A DNA stretch of 38,498 nt, from contig JALQCR010000058.1 of the NCBI GenBank assembly GCA_023336205.1, positions 1 to 38,498 of the forward strand, in the 5' to 3' direction. The notes below the pieces were generated by a model. It saw nothing but the letters and a program-made list of their open reading frames with translations, had not been told where the DNA came from and did not search any database. Within the stretch, counting starts at the first letter, position 1; every line of letters starts with the position of its first letter. Position numbers and translations under genes: made by a program. This document shows positions 26,150-34,683 of the stretch, piece by piece. Source of the DNA: Pseudanabaena sp. Salubria-1 (GTDB taxonomy: Bacteria; Cyanobacteriota; Cyanobacteriia; Pseudanabaenales; Pseudanabaenaceae).

Positions 26150-27131
26150 ATGAGATGTAAAGTATCTAATCCTCAAAGAAATTCTTTGACCGCTGTAACT
26201 AACAAGCTAACTTTTCGTGCTTATCTCAGTAGTGTCTTTACAATCCTGATCTGTTCTTTGTCGAGTGTGGCAGTACCTAGCGACTTACTGCGATTAGATG
26301 CGATCGCTCAAACTTGGCTACTAGCGCAGTCAACTAGAACTAACTATGGCTTAGGTCTACCCAAAACTGCAAGCACAGGCGGAGGTACAAGACTTGTCAA
26401 TCCCGACTTAGAAATTGATAGAGCTGTCCCTATCACTCCCCCAAGAACGCTTAGAGGTGGCGCTTCATCTGCCCCTAGAGATAGACAACCACAACTATTG
26501 AGAGAGCAGCAACTACCACTACTGATCTTGATTACACCTGAAGATGGGGCAAGAACAGCGATTTCACAACCTACGCTTTATTGGCATTTACGCGATCAAA
26601 ATGCTCAAGCTTCTGCATCAGAAATTGATAATCTCGAAAATAATTCGTCTAAAGTAAACACGAAAAAAAAATACCTTTGTAGGGAAGTTTAGCCTCACCA
26701 CCTCAGAGGGAGATAAATCGATTACGATTTTTCAAACTGATCTAAAAATGTCCAGCGGTTTATCTAGCTTCAAAATACCGATCGCCGCTTCTTTGCAACC
26801 ATCTAAAACCTATCGTTGGCAAATCACTGTAAAGGATAAACGTGCCAAGGAAGTTACGGCAAGCGGCTGGATTGTTTATACGCCACCTGATGAGAAGCTT
26901 CAAAAATCCTTGAAACTTGCCTTGACTATTCGCGATCGCGCCAAGATTTATGCTGAATCTGGATATTGGTTTGAGGCGATCGATGGCTATACTCGTTGGC
27001 TAAACTTTAAGCCCGAAGATCTCCAAGCTAGAACTGCCAGAAATGAAATCCTAAAGACAGGATTTGCCTCAAATCAAAGCCTAAATTTTGACGTTTTTAT
27101 AAGTGTATTAAATACCGACACAAAAAAATAA
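26150..27131 (+). pseudogene. DUF928 protein gene, frameshifted
   Basis: The first frame (26150-26692) encodes a secreted protein start: hydrophobic segment AYLSSVFTILICSLSSVAV, cleavage likely before LDAIAQ, then LGLPKTASTGGGTRLVN and LLILITPEDGARTAISQPTL plus YWHL, as in DUF928. The rest of the domain is in another frame (from about 26670 to 27131): NTFVGKFSLTTSEGD, FKIPIAASLQPSKTYRWQI and ASGWIVYTPPDE. The frames meet at nine A residues (26663-26671); eight would give one continuous gene. It is either a one-base insertion that inactivates the gene, a sequencing error in a homopolymer, or a slip-tolerant site. DUF928 proteins are cyanobacterial and of unknown function. Confidence 0.8.
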
Positions 27132-27144
27132 TCACGTTATGGGC

Positions 27145-27846
27145 TTACTGACCCTTTGCTGATTTCTGGACAATGCGATAAAACGTGGTTTTACCTGGAT
27201 ATTGATCAAAGGCTCCGTCGAAATTTGAGTTTGTTAACCAAGAAAATTCAGATTTAAAAGGAGAGTTGGACAACACCAAGCTACAACCATCATTCATACA
27301 AATGCCTATATGCCAAAGTCCCTTTTCATAGTCTGTACCATTGGAAATGGCTATATCGCCGCGTATAGATTGATTTTGGTCAATGCGTTTGCCCTTACCC
27401 TTGTCTAGATCTTCAACCATAGAAGGTACATAAAGAGTATTTTGTCCCACCTGAAAGCCCAAAGCGCGATCAATCGCCATATTTACCATACGGGCGCAAG
27501 CAAGCGTGCCGTTACTGGTGTAGGGTTCATAGCGGCTACTTCTACCTAAAATGTCAGGTAATAAAGCTGTCTGAAAAATTTTTTCGGAAATTGTTGAGCC
27601 ATTAGTTGATAAGGTTTTCACAGATTTATTCGGCTGATTTGCTTCAATGCTCTGGAGTAATTCTTTATATTTGTTCTCACTAGCTGTTAGAGAAGTGTTA
27701 TTAGCTCGATGAGTATCATATTGAGCCTTAACCCAACGGGCTGAGGGTCTGGCAATAGCGGCGATTACGGCGAGAATTCCTAAGGTCACTAGAAATCCTC
27801 TATTTAGTATGGGTTTAGAGGTAGACTGAGATGAAGATTTATCCAT
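27145..27846 (-). CDS. Membrane-anchored CHAP/NlpC-like cysteine peptidase candidate
   Basis: A 233-residue protein with one N-terminal membrane segment (GFLVTLGILAVIAAIA, about 17-32), so the rest faces the periplasm or lumen. The C-terminal part has the layout of the CHAP/NlpC-P60 fold: Cys117 at a helix start in GTLACARMVNMAI, then a strand GDIAISNG, His179 in GLWHIGICM, and Asn194 in LVLSNSP, a plausible Cys-His-Asn set. It ends with the strand KTTFYRIV. Such enzymes cleave peptidoglycan peptides. The match is from the motif pattern only. It is transcribed away from the glycosyltransferase gene, with 140 bp between. Confidence 0.55.
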   Translation of the reverse strand: MDKSSSQSTSKPILNRGFLVTLGILAVIAAIARPSARWVKAQYDTHRANNTSLTASENKYKELLQSIEANQPNKSVKTLSTNGSTISEKIFQTALLPDILGRSSRYEPYTSNGTLACARMVNMAIDRALGFQVGQNTLYVPSMVEDLDKGKGKRIDQNQSIRGDIAISNGTDYEKGLWHIGICMNDGCSLVLSNSPFKSEFSWLTNSNFDGAFDQYPGKTTFYRIVQKSAKGQ

Positions 27847-27986
27847 GATAAAGCGATCAACTGAAGATAACTAAATATAAGAAGATTTGCAGAATAATTT
27901 ATTAATTAAGCGATCAGCTTCATATAATCGCTCAACAATGTATTCATAGATTATTGTTTTAAATTTATTGTTCCGTCTAAATAAGT

Positions 27987-29135
27987 ATGAACAACAAAAG
28001 AATTTTGTTTGTGAGCTATACCGCAGTCTTAGGTGGGGGAGAGCTTTGTTTACTCGACTTTGCCCATGCTTATCGTGAGACTAGTCAAGTAGTGTTATTA
28101 ACTGACGGCATCTTAAAAAATCGACTCGAAGATTTAGGCGTAAAGGTTGAGGTTTTGCAAGCATCGCGATCGCTAGCGGATGTGAAAGTATCAAGTGGAT
28201 TGGCTTCGCTCAAATCCATCGGTGATTTATGGCGATTGGGTAAGCAAATAGCCCAAAAGAGCAAATATTTTGACTTGATTCATGCCAATAACCAGAAAGG
28301 GTTTGTGGTATCGGCGATCGCAAGATTATTTGGCGGTGCGCCTGTGGTTTGGCACTTGCACGATATTTTAACCTCTGATATTTTTAGCCCTACTAATCGT
28401 CGCATTGCGGTTACTTTGGCAAATTGGTTTGCCACGCGAGTAATTGTTAACTCCCAAGCTACGGGAGAAGCTTTTCTTGCCGTAGGTGGGAAACGACAAT
28501 TATTACGCACGGTTTATAACGGATTTAATGTTGAAAAATTTGATCAAATTAGTGACAATCAAAAGAACTTACGCGAAGAATTAGGGATTCCTCGCGATCG
28601 CAATTTGATTGGCATGTTTAGTCGTTTGTCTTATTGGAAAGGACAACATATTTTGCTGGAAGCCGCTAGTAAAATCCCTGATGTACATGTGTTGTTAGTT
28701 GGTGATGCTCTTTTTGGCGAAGCTGAATATACCGATAAATTAAAAAATATTGCTGAACAAGAAAGTTTAAAAGGGCGCGTGCATTGGCTTGGCTTTCGTG
28801 ATGATATTCCTAAATTGATGAAAGCTTGTGATGCGATCGCCCATTGCTCGACGGCTCCAGAACCCTTTGGCAGAGTAATTGTGGAAGCCCAATTATCAAA
28901 ACGTCCTGCGATCGCTACTATTGGTGGTGGTACTAGTGAAATTATTGAAAATGGGATTACAGGTTTACTGATTCCACCAAATGATCCGCAATTACTCGCT
29001 GATGCTATGCAAGAAATTTTTAGCGATCTTGCGGCTACTCAGAGAATAGTCGAGACAGCCTATATCCAAGCCCAAGCTAAGTTCTCGATTCCTTCAGTTT
29101 GCCAAGCTTTTGAAATGGCGATCGCAGGTGTTTAG
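27987..29135 (+). CDS. Glycosyltransferase family 4
   Basis: A 382-residue GT-B fold enzyme. The N-terminal acceptor domain opens with RILFVSYTAVLGGGELCLLD. A nucleotide-sugar binding half begins near 200 with LIGMFSRLSYWKGQHILLEA. The retaining E-x7-E signature lies in PEPFGRVIVEAQLSKRPAIA, followed by GGTSEIIENGITGLLIPPND. Family members add a sugar to lipid or polysaccharide acceptors at the cytoplasmic membrane; donor and acceptor cannot be read here. It stands alone between the CHAP-like gene and argB and is followed by a short hairpin. Confidence 0.88.
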   Translation: MNNKRILFVSYTAVLGGGELCLLDFAHAYRETSQVVLLTDGILKNRLEDLGVKVEVLQASRSLADVKVSSGLASLKSIGDLWRLGKQIAQKSKYFDLIHANNQKGFVVSAIARLFGGAPVVWHLHDILTSDIFSPTNRRIAVTLANWFATRVIVNSQATGEAFLAVGGKRQLLRTVYNGFNVEKFDQISDNQKNLREELGIPRDRNLIGMFSRLSYWKGQHILLEAASKIPDVHVLLVGDALFGEAEYTDKLKNIAEQESLKGRVHWLGFRDDIPKLMKACDAIAHCSTAPEPFGRVIVEAQLSKRPAIATIGGGTSEIIENGITGLLIPPNDPQLLADAMQEIFSDLAATQRIVETAYIQAQAKFSIPSVCQAFEMAIAGV

Positions 29136-29139
29136 CCTC

Positions 29140-29167
29140 ATTGAGGGGCGCTTTGCGCCATCTCAAT
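29140..29167 (+). terminator. Hairpin after the glycosyltransferase gene
   Basis: ATTGAG and CTCAAT arms enclose GGCGC-TTT-GCGCC, 5 bp after the stop codon. There is no long T run, so it may be a repeat-derived hairpin that stabilises the 3' end and not a strong intrinsic terminator. Confidence 0.45.
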
Positions 29168-29288
29168 AATGTATGTGGTTTCGCAAAAGTCATCAAATAT
29201 TAATAAAAGCCCTAATTAGCTCATCTATTAGGGTAATTGAGGCTGTAAGGTTAATCAAAGTATTTTTTAAGATTAGTTGAGGCGTTAC

Positions 29289-30158
29289 ATGCTAACAGAC
29301 AGCGATCGCGTTCAGGTTCTAAGTGAAGCCCTGCCTTATATGCAAGAATTTTCAGGGCGTACCATTGTCGTCAAGTACGGCGGGGCGGCGATGAAAGAAG
29401 AAAACCTGCGACAGGACGTGATCCGAGATGTCGTGACGATGTCATTTATGGGACTACGCCCCGTATTAGTTCATGGCGGTGGGCCAGAAATCAATACATG
29501 GCTAACGAAGCTCAACATCAAACCTCAGTTTATCGATGGTTTGCGCGTCACCGATGCTGAGACAATGGAAGTAGTAGAAATGGTCTTAGTAGGGCGCGTC
29601 AATAAGCAGATTGTCGAAATGATTAATCTTGCTGGTGGCTCTGGTGTGGGACTGTGCGGGAAAGATGGCAACTTGATTCGGGCTCGTCCTCAGGGAAATG
29701 ATGAGATCGGCTTTGTCGGCGAAGTTAGTGGCATTAATATCGGTCTACTTTCTACCCTACTCGAAGCAGGTCATATCCCCGTTGTATCCAGCGTAGCAAC
29801 CGATGAGACTGGTCAGTCCTACAACATCAATGCTGATACCGTTGCAGGTGAACTCGCCGCCGCCTTGGGAGCTGAAAAATTAATCTTACTTACGGACATT
29901 GCAGGTATTTTGCATGATTACAAAGATCCCAGCACTCTCTACCGTAGTTTGACGATCAGCAAGGCGAGAGAACTGATGAATAGCAATGTCGTCAGTGGTG
30001 GCATGATTCCCAAAGTACAGTGCTGTGTGCGATCGCTAGCTCAAGGGGTGAAAGCAGCACATATTGTTGATGGTCGTGTCCCCCATTCACTGTTATTGGA
30101 AATTTTCACTAATAGTGGTGTTGGCTCAATGATTGTTGCTTCAGAAAATGCTCTCTAA
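29289..30158 (+). CDS. argB: Acetylglutamate kinase
   Basis: A 289-residue amino-acid kinase that phosphorylates N-acetylglutamate in arginine synthesis; in cyanobacteria it is the classic PII (GlnB) target. Visible motifs: IVVKYGGAAM with the ATP-binding lysine, PVLVHGGGPEINTWL, substrate-loop FIDGLRVTD, NINADTVAGELAAALGAEKL and VSGGMIPKV. The N-terminal helix (SDRVQVLSEALPYMQEF) is of the type used for hexamer formation in arginine-sensitive enzymes. An open frame extends four codons upstream to a TTG at 29277, but ATG 29289 gives the usual MLTDSDRV start. No other arg gene is adjacent. Confidence 0.95.
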   Translation: MLTDSDRVQVLSEALPYMQEFSGRTIVVKYGGAAMKEENLRQDVIRDVVTMSFMGLRPVLVHGGGPEINTWLTKLNIKPQFIDGLRVTDAETMEVVEMVLVGRVNKQIVEMINLAGGSGVGLCGKDGNLIRARPQGNDEIGFVGEVSGINIGLLSTLLEAGHIPVVSSVATDETGQSYNINADTVAGELAAALGAEKLILLTDIAGILHDYKDPSTLYRSLTISKARELMNSNVVSGGMIPKVQCCVRSLAQGVKAAHIVDGRVPHSLLLEIFTNSGVGSMIVASENAL

Positions 30159-30260
30159 GAAATCATTTAAGAATTAACCTCGGTGAGCAAAAATGCTGAG
30201 AAATCCCTCTTAATTCCTTTTTTAAAGCGGGGCTATGGGGATCTAGACAATTCTTATACC

Positions 30261-30312
30261 AAAACACAAAATGGCTACGCCATTTTGTGTTTTTAAAACC
30301 CTGTAAGGGTTT
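30261..30312. repeat. Hairpin repeat ATGGCTAC core plus AAACCCTGTAAGGGTTT
   Basis: 30261-30293 is a 15+3+15 perfect hairpin (AAAACACAAAATGGC, TAC, complement), preceded by TTATACC. 30296-30312 is a second small hairpin, AAACCCTGTAAGGGTTT. The same pair occurs at 37173-37235, and the first hairpin again at 37336-37368, with altered arms. It lies between argB and the IS at 30345. Confidence 0.75.
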
Positions 30313-30681
30313 GTTTTTTAATTCACATAAGTGTTCACACTTTACTGGACTTTAGACTAAAAAGAAGAAAAGAAAGGCAGGAAGTGAATGTCACAAACTG
30401 CCAAAAGAGCAATGATCAATAAACCAAATTGACATTGACTACTATGATTTTCCAAAAATTACAAGAATTTCGCAAGTCGATATATGAATACCTAGGAACA
30501 GGAAAAGATGCAGTATTTGAATTAATGGATGCCGTCCTGACAAGTCCGAGCATTAGCTCGTATGTGAGTCTGTCAATGAATCCATTATTTCGGCGAAAAT
30601 GGTCAAGTATTTATGAGGGACTGCGCGATAGCCGACCAGCAAGAGGAAAGTTGATGAAACTAATGGTGCAAGAGATCCCAA

Positions 30682-32206
30682 CTGGACTTTAGACTAAAAA
30701 GAAGAAAAGAAAGGCAGGAAGTGAATGTCACAAACTGCCAAAAGAGCAATGATCAATAAACCAAATTGACATTGACTACTATGATTTTCCAAAAATTACA
30801 AGAATTTCGCAAGTCGATATATGAATACCTAGGAACAGGAAAAGATGCAGTATTTGAATTAATGGATGCCGTCCTGACAAGTCCGAGCATTAGCTCGTAT
30901 GTGAGTCTGTCAATGAATCCATTATTTCGGCGAAAATGGTCAAGTATTTATGAGGGACTGCGCGATAGCCGACCAGCAAGAGGAAAGTTGATGAAACTAA
31001 TGGTGCAAGAGATCCCAACCGAAGAGCAACCTTGTCTGGCTGGAGATAATAGCGTGTGGTTGCGACCAGATGCGGAAACGCTGAAGGAAAGAGGATTCCA
31101 TCATGGCAAAGACGAAAGTATCGGCGTAGGACAAAGCTACAGCACGTTGGCGTGGATTCCCGAAGCAAGTGGGAGTTGGGCGCTACCGATAAAACATGAG
31201 CGGATCACCAGTTTCGAGACTCCTGTGAGTAAAGCTGCCTTCCAACTCAAACAAGTCACAAAGCAGTTAAGCGTACGCCCCCTAGCTGTCTATGACCGAG
31301 GATATGGGAATGCAAGTTTTGTGAAAGCAACAGCGAATATTGAGGCGGATTTATTACTACGTTTGGCATCTAATCGCTGTGTTTGGGGAGTTCCGTCTGC
31401 CTATAGCGGTCGTGGTGCACCTTGTAAACATGGGCATAAATTCAAACTGAATGCCCCAGAAACTTGGGCTGGGGCAGCCACCACTATAGAAATTACAGAC
31501 CCAAAAATAGGTCGGGTACGGGTAACTTATTGGCGTGACTTTCATTTCCGTACTTCTCCAGAAAGACCGATGCAGATTTTTAGAATTGAGGTGATTGAAC
31601 CCTTGGGGCGCAACCGTAAGTTTCAGCCCATGTGGTTGGCTTGGTTGGGTAAAACTATGCCTGCTTTGGAAACTCTTTGGTTAAAATACTTGCGTCGCTT
31701 TGCCATAGAGCATTGGTATCGTTTTGCCAAGCAACGGTTACATTGGACTCTGCCCCAGATTACCTCTACTCAGGCGGCTGAGCGTTGGAGTGCTTTGATG
31801 CCTTTAATGACTTGGCAACTTTGGTTCGCTCGTCTCGATTGTGTTGATGCTCCTTTACCTTGGCAGTCTCCTCAGGATAATCTTGCTCCTGGTCGTGTCG
31901 CTCAATCATTTGCGGTAATTATTGCCGCGATTGGTACTCCTGCAATCCCTCCTAAACTACGCGGTAAATCGCCCGGACGCTCCTTAGGCGATCGCCTTCC
32001 TCCTCGTATTCGCTATCCGACTGTTAAAAAACACGCCTCAAAAAGAAAGAAAACTGAAAAGACTCCTGCGCCAACCCATCCAATTGCCATTTAGGTTCTG
32101 CTTCTCTTCTCAATTTTGAGCTGGATTTTGCTATTGCAAGCTCCTGCTCAATTTTCTCGTGTCTTTTGGTTCCTCTCTCATACCTGCCCATTAGTCCAAA
32201 CTAAAG
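30682..32206 (+). mobile_element. DDE-type IS (inner copy), intact
   Basis: A 1525-bp element with the same ends as the outer copy, flanked by the exact 7-bp duplication ATCCCAA (30675-30681 and 32207-32213). Insertion into an identical sibling means both copies were present at the same time with no measurable divergence. Confidence 0.95.
30781..32094 (+). CDS. IS4/IS701-superfamily-like transposase, intact
   Basis: A 437-residue protein resembling a cyanobacterial putative transposase group. N-terminus: IFQKLQEFRKSIYEYLGTGK and FRRKWSSIYEGLRDSRP. DDE candidates: Asp in LAGDNSVWLRPDAET (near 89), Asp in LAVYDRGYGNASFVKA (near 196) and Glu in RRFAIEHWYRFAKQRLHWTL (near 317), which is the IS4-type E region. 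The C-terminal tail is rich in lysine and proline. ATG 30781 is chosen because the family start (MIFQ-like) begins there; TTG 30766 is an in-frame alternative. Family placement beyond the DDE/IS4-like fold is uncertain; 7-bp duplications are unusual for IS701. Confidence 0.82.
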   Translation: MIFQKLQEFRKSIYEYLGTGKDAVFELMDAVLTSPSISSYVSLSMNPLFRRKWSSIYEGLRDSRPARGKLMKLMVQEIPTEEQPCLAGDNSVWLRPDAETLKERGFHHGKDESIGVGQSYSTLAWIPEASGSWALPIKHERITSFETPVSKAAFQLKQVTKQLSVRPLAVYDRGYGNASFVKATANIEADLLLRLASNRCVWGVPSAYSGRGAPCKHGHKFKLNAPETWAGAATTIEITDPKIGRVRVTYWRDFHFRTSPERPMQIFRIEVIEPLGRNRKFQPMWLAWLGKTMPALETLWLKYLRRFAIEHWYRFAKQRLHWTLPQITSTQAAERWSALMPLMTWQLWFARLDCVDAPLPWQSPQDNLAPGRVAQSFAVIIAAIGTPAIPPKLRGKSPGRSLGDRLPPRIRYPTVKKHASKRKKTEKTPAPTHPIAI

Positions 32207-33479
32207 ATCCCAACCGAAGAGCAACCTTGTCTGGCTGGAGATAATAGCGTGTGGTTGCGACCAGATGCGGAAACGCTGAAGGAAAGAGGATTCCATCATG
32301 GCAAAGACGAAAGTATCGGCGTAGGACAAAGCTACAGCACGTTGGCGTGGATTCCCGAAGCAAGTGGGAGTTGGGCGCTACCGATAAAACATGAGCGGAT
32401 CACCAGTTTCGAGACTCCTGTGAGTAAAGCTGCCTTCCAACTCAAACAAGTCACAAAGCAGTTAAGCGTACGCCCCCTAGCTGTCTATGACCGAGGATAT
32501 GGGAATGCAAGTTTTGTGAAAGCAACAGCGAATATTGAGGCGGATTTATTACTACGTTTGGCATCTAATCGCTGTGTTTGGGGAGTTCCGTCTGCCTATA
32601 GCGGTCGTGGTGCACCTTGTAAACATGGGCATAAATTCAAACTGAATGCCCCAGAAACTTGGGCTGGGGCAGCCACCACTATAGAAATTACAGACCCAAA
32701 AATAGGTCGGGTACGGGTAACTTATTGGCGTGACTTTCATTTCCGTACTTCTCCAGAAAGACCGATGCAGATTTTTAGAATTGAGGTGATTGAACCCTTG
32801 GGGCGCAACCGTAAGTTTCAGCCCATGTGGTTGGCTTGGTTGGGTAAAACTATGCCTGCTTTGGAAACTCTTTGGTTAAAATACTTGCGTCGCTTTGCCA
32901 TAGAGCATTGGTATCGTTTTGCCAAGCAACGGTTACATTGGACTCTGCCCCAGATTACCTCTACTCAGGCGGCTGAGCGTTGGAGTGCTTTGATGCCTTT
33001 AATGACTTGGCAACTTTGGTTCGCTCGTCTCGATTGTGTTGATGCTCCTTTACCTTGGCAGTCTCCTCAGGATAATCTTGCTCCTGGTCGTGTCGCTCAA
33101 TCATTTGCGGTAATTATTGCCGCGATTGGTACTCCTGCAATCCCTCCTAAACTACGCGGTAAATCGCCCGGACGCTCCTTAGGCGATCGCCTTCCTCCTC
33201 GTATTCGCTATCCGACTGTTAAAAAACACGCCTCAAAAAGAAAGAAAACTGAAAAGACTCCTGCGCCAACCCATCCAATTGCCATTTAGGTTCTGCTTCT
33301 CTTCTCAATTTTGAGCTGGATTTTGCTATTGCAAGCTCCTGCTCAATTTTCTCGTGTCTTTTGGTTCCTCTCTCATACCTGCCCATTAGTCCAAACTAAA
33401 GCACTTTAGTGAATTGGGATTAAATGGTTTTTAAGAGATGAGACATGCTTTGGAAGCCCTTATCTTTAAGGATGAAATT

Positions 33480-34115
33480 ATGGCAGATACTGATGATTCA
33501 GATAATCAACAAACTGTTGAGGATCAATCAAAACGTGCTTCTGAGCAGTCTCAATTTGATCCATCAAAACCAAATACATTAAAAACTCTAATCTCCAATA
33601 AGTCTGGGCAAACTAGATCTAGATTGCCCAGACTTAGTTTGCCCAGACTTAACTTACCCAAATTTAAGTTACCCAAACCAAAATTATCCTTCAAAAAAAT
33701 CCATTTTCTCTGGCTATGGCTAGCAATCATCTTGATTAGCTATAGCTGCATGGGATATTTCCTTTCAGTCTTGTTAACCATCCCAGCCCGACGTGATTTA
33801 GCGATCGCAGGCTTCGTAATCATCGGATTATTTCCAATTATTTCCGCATTTGCTGACTATGCTCTGATGAAGTGGAGCTATTTGATCAGTGGTTTTTTAG
33901 TTATTGGTGGTTTGTTTTTTTTAGTACGGTTGAAGTTTTATCTCATGATGTTTGCGATCATTTCTTGGGTGGTTTTAACTGCAATCGCCTTTGTTGGCGA
34001 TATTTTGATTAAACAACGCAAGTTATGGATAGCGATCAGCATATTGACAAGCCCTTGTTTGATTGGACTCGGAATTGGTTATCAAGCATGGCGACTAGCC
34101 ACGCAATGGAGTTAA
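33480..34115 (+). CDS. Membrane protein with LPRL/LPKF repeats
   Basis: About 211 residues starting at ATG 33480, which has AAGGA eight bases upstream; the in-frame ATG at 33438 lacks a ribosome binding site. The N-terminus is acidic and hydrophilic. It is followed by a run of about five six-residue repeats (LPRLSL, PRLNLP, KFKLPK type), strongly basic, then at least four hydrophobic segments: FLWLWLAIILISYSCMGYFL, DLAIAGFVIIGLFPIISAFA, YLISGFLVIGGLFFLV, FYLMMFAIISWVVLTAIAFV. No family was recognised. The amphipathic basic repeat could lie along the membrane or bind nucleic acid (inference). A bidirectional terminator separates it from rpmF. Confidence 0.75.
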   Translation: MADTDDSDNQQTVEDQSKRASEQSQFDPSKPNTLKTLISNKSGQTRSRLPRLSLPRLNLPKFKLPKPKLSFKKIHFLWLWLAIILISYSCMGYFLSVLLTIPARRDLAIAGFVIIGLFPIISAFADYALMKWSYLISGFLVIGGLFFLVRLKFYLMMFAIISWVVLTAIAFVGDILIKQRKLWIAISILTSPCLIGLGIGYQAWRLATQWS

Positions 34116-34118
34116 AGC

Positions 34119-34149
34119 AAAAAAAAGCGAGCTAAGCTCGCTTTTTTTT
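34119..34149. terminator. Bidirectional intrinsic terminator
   Basis: GCGAGC-TAA-GCTCGC stem-loop with eight A before it and eight T after it, so it works on both strands. It lies between the convergent membrane-protein gene and rpmF. Confidence 0.92.
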
Positions 34150-34153
34150 AAGA

Positions 34154-34330
34154 TTACTCTTCTGTTTCAGCCTCTTCAGCCATTGGATAGACAAAACCAT
34201 CATTTTTGCCTGAGAGGATGGACTTACCTAAAGAAATAGCTTTTTGAGCATGAACTGCGGCTTTCCTCTTCCATACTGCTTTGCGGCTATCTCTCTTAGA
34301 TTTAGAAGTTTTCTTCTTGGGTACTGCCAT
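34154..34330 (-). CDS. rpmF: Ribosomal protein L32 (bL32)
   Basis: A 58-residue basic protein starting MAVPKKKTSKSKRDSRKAVW, the universal L32 beginning, followed by KRKAAVHAQKAISLGKSILS. It lacks the four zinc-ligand cysteines seen in some L32 proteins, and the C-terminus is acidic (AEEAETEE), as in other cyanobacterial L32. It is part of the large ribosomal subunit. It is transcribed convergently to the membrane-protein gene and shares its terminator at 34119-34149. Confidence 0.95.
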   Translation of the reverse strand: MAVPKKKTSKSKRDSRKAVWKRKAAVHAQKAISLGKSILSGKNDGFVYPMAEEAETEE

Positions 34331-34484
34331 GACGTGATCCCTATATTAAATGTGATTATTTTCTAGTTAGAAAATTTTTGACAACCTTTCTATCATAAGC
34401 GAAATCATGTATGTTGCGATCGCTATTTTGATTATTCCAGCAATTCTCATTATATAGCCTTAGCCACTTTTATCAAGACAAAAC

Positions 34485-34539
34485 AAAACCCAAATAGTGA
34501 GAGGCGGCGCTTCGCGCCGCCTTTCACTATTTGGGTTTT
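34485..34539. repeat. Hairpin repeat, GGCGGCGCTTCGCGCCGCC core, copy 1
   Basis: A 55-nt inverted repeat: outer AAAACCCAAATA, middle GTGAG, core AGGCGGCGC, loop TTC, then the complements, with one G-T pair in the middle arm. ATGTCCTAA follows it. The copy at 38400-38454 (opposite orientation) has the same length, outer arm and core but a different, still paired, middle arm. Confidence 0.85.
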
Positions 34540-34581
34540 ATGTCCTAACAAGAATGGCAATTGCTGTAGATCAACCAAACC

Positions 34582-34630
34582 AAGAAACTTTTTGAAAGCG
34601 TTGCGAAGCAACGCTTTCAAAAAGTTTCTT
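34582..34630. repeat. Hairpin repeat, GAAAGCGTTGC core, copy 1
   Basis: A 49-nt perfect hairpin, 23+3+23: AAGAAACTTTTTGAAAGCGT, TGC, loop GAA, complement. It is followed by TTGAGCGCAAAGCGCTGTAA. Its sister at 37259-37307 has equal length and three paired changes in the arm. Together with 34485-34539 it fills the 353-bp gap 34331-34683, where I see no gene. Confidence 0.85.
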
Positions 34631-34683
34631 GTGGTTTGTTTTTGAGCGCAAAGCGCTGTAAGAGTTCTCATTTGAACTAGAAC

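Larger units (their letters stand above)
30444..33289 (+). pseudogene. Transposase of the outer copy, interrupted
   Basis: Pieces 30444-30681 and 32214-33289 join to 1314 bp, the same length as the intact gene inside. The break comes after about residue 79, following KLMVQEIP. The 3' piece has an internal start and an open frame for 346 residues but lacks the N-terminal domain. The residues are identical to those of the inner copy. Confidence 0.9.
30345..33401 (+). mobile_element. DDE-type IS (outer copy) split by an identical copy of itself
   Basis: Ends CTGGACTTTAGACTAA (left) and complement of CTTTAGTTTGGACTAA (right) match at 12 of 16 positions. Flanked by the exact 7-bp duplication CACTTTA (30338-30344 and 33402-33408). 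Total length 3057 bp equals 1525 + 7 + 1525, precisely one element with a second element and its 7-bp duplication inside. Confidence 0.93.

Noticed and set aside
32249..33289. Independent 346-residue transposase gene
   Set aside because: It is the 3' piece of the outer self-interrupted IS; its start is internal to the transposase.
34450..34671. Minus-strand open frame of 73 codons
   Set aside because: It is composed almost wholly of the two hairpin repeats at 34485-34539 and 34582-34630; a similar repeat-made frame occurs at 37148-37336. No family features.
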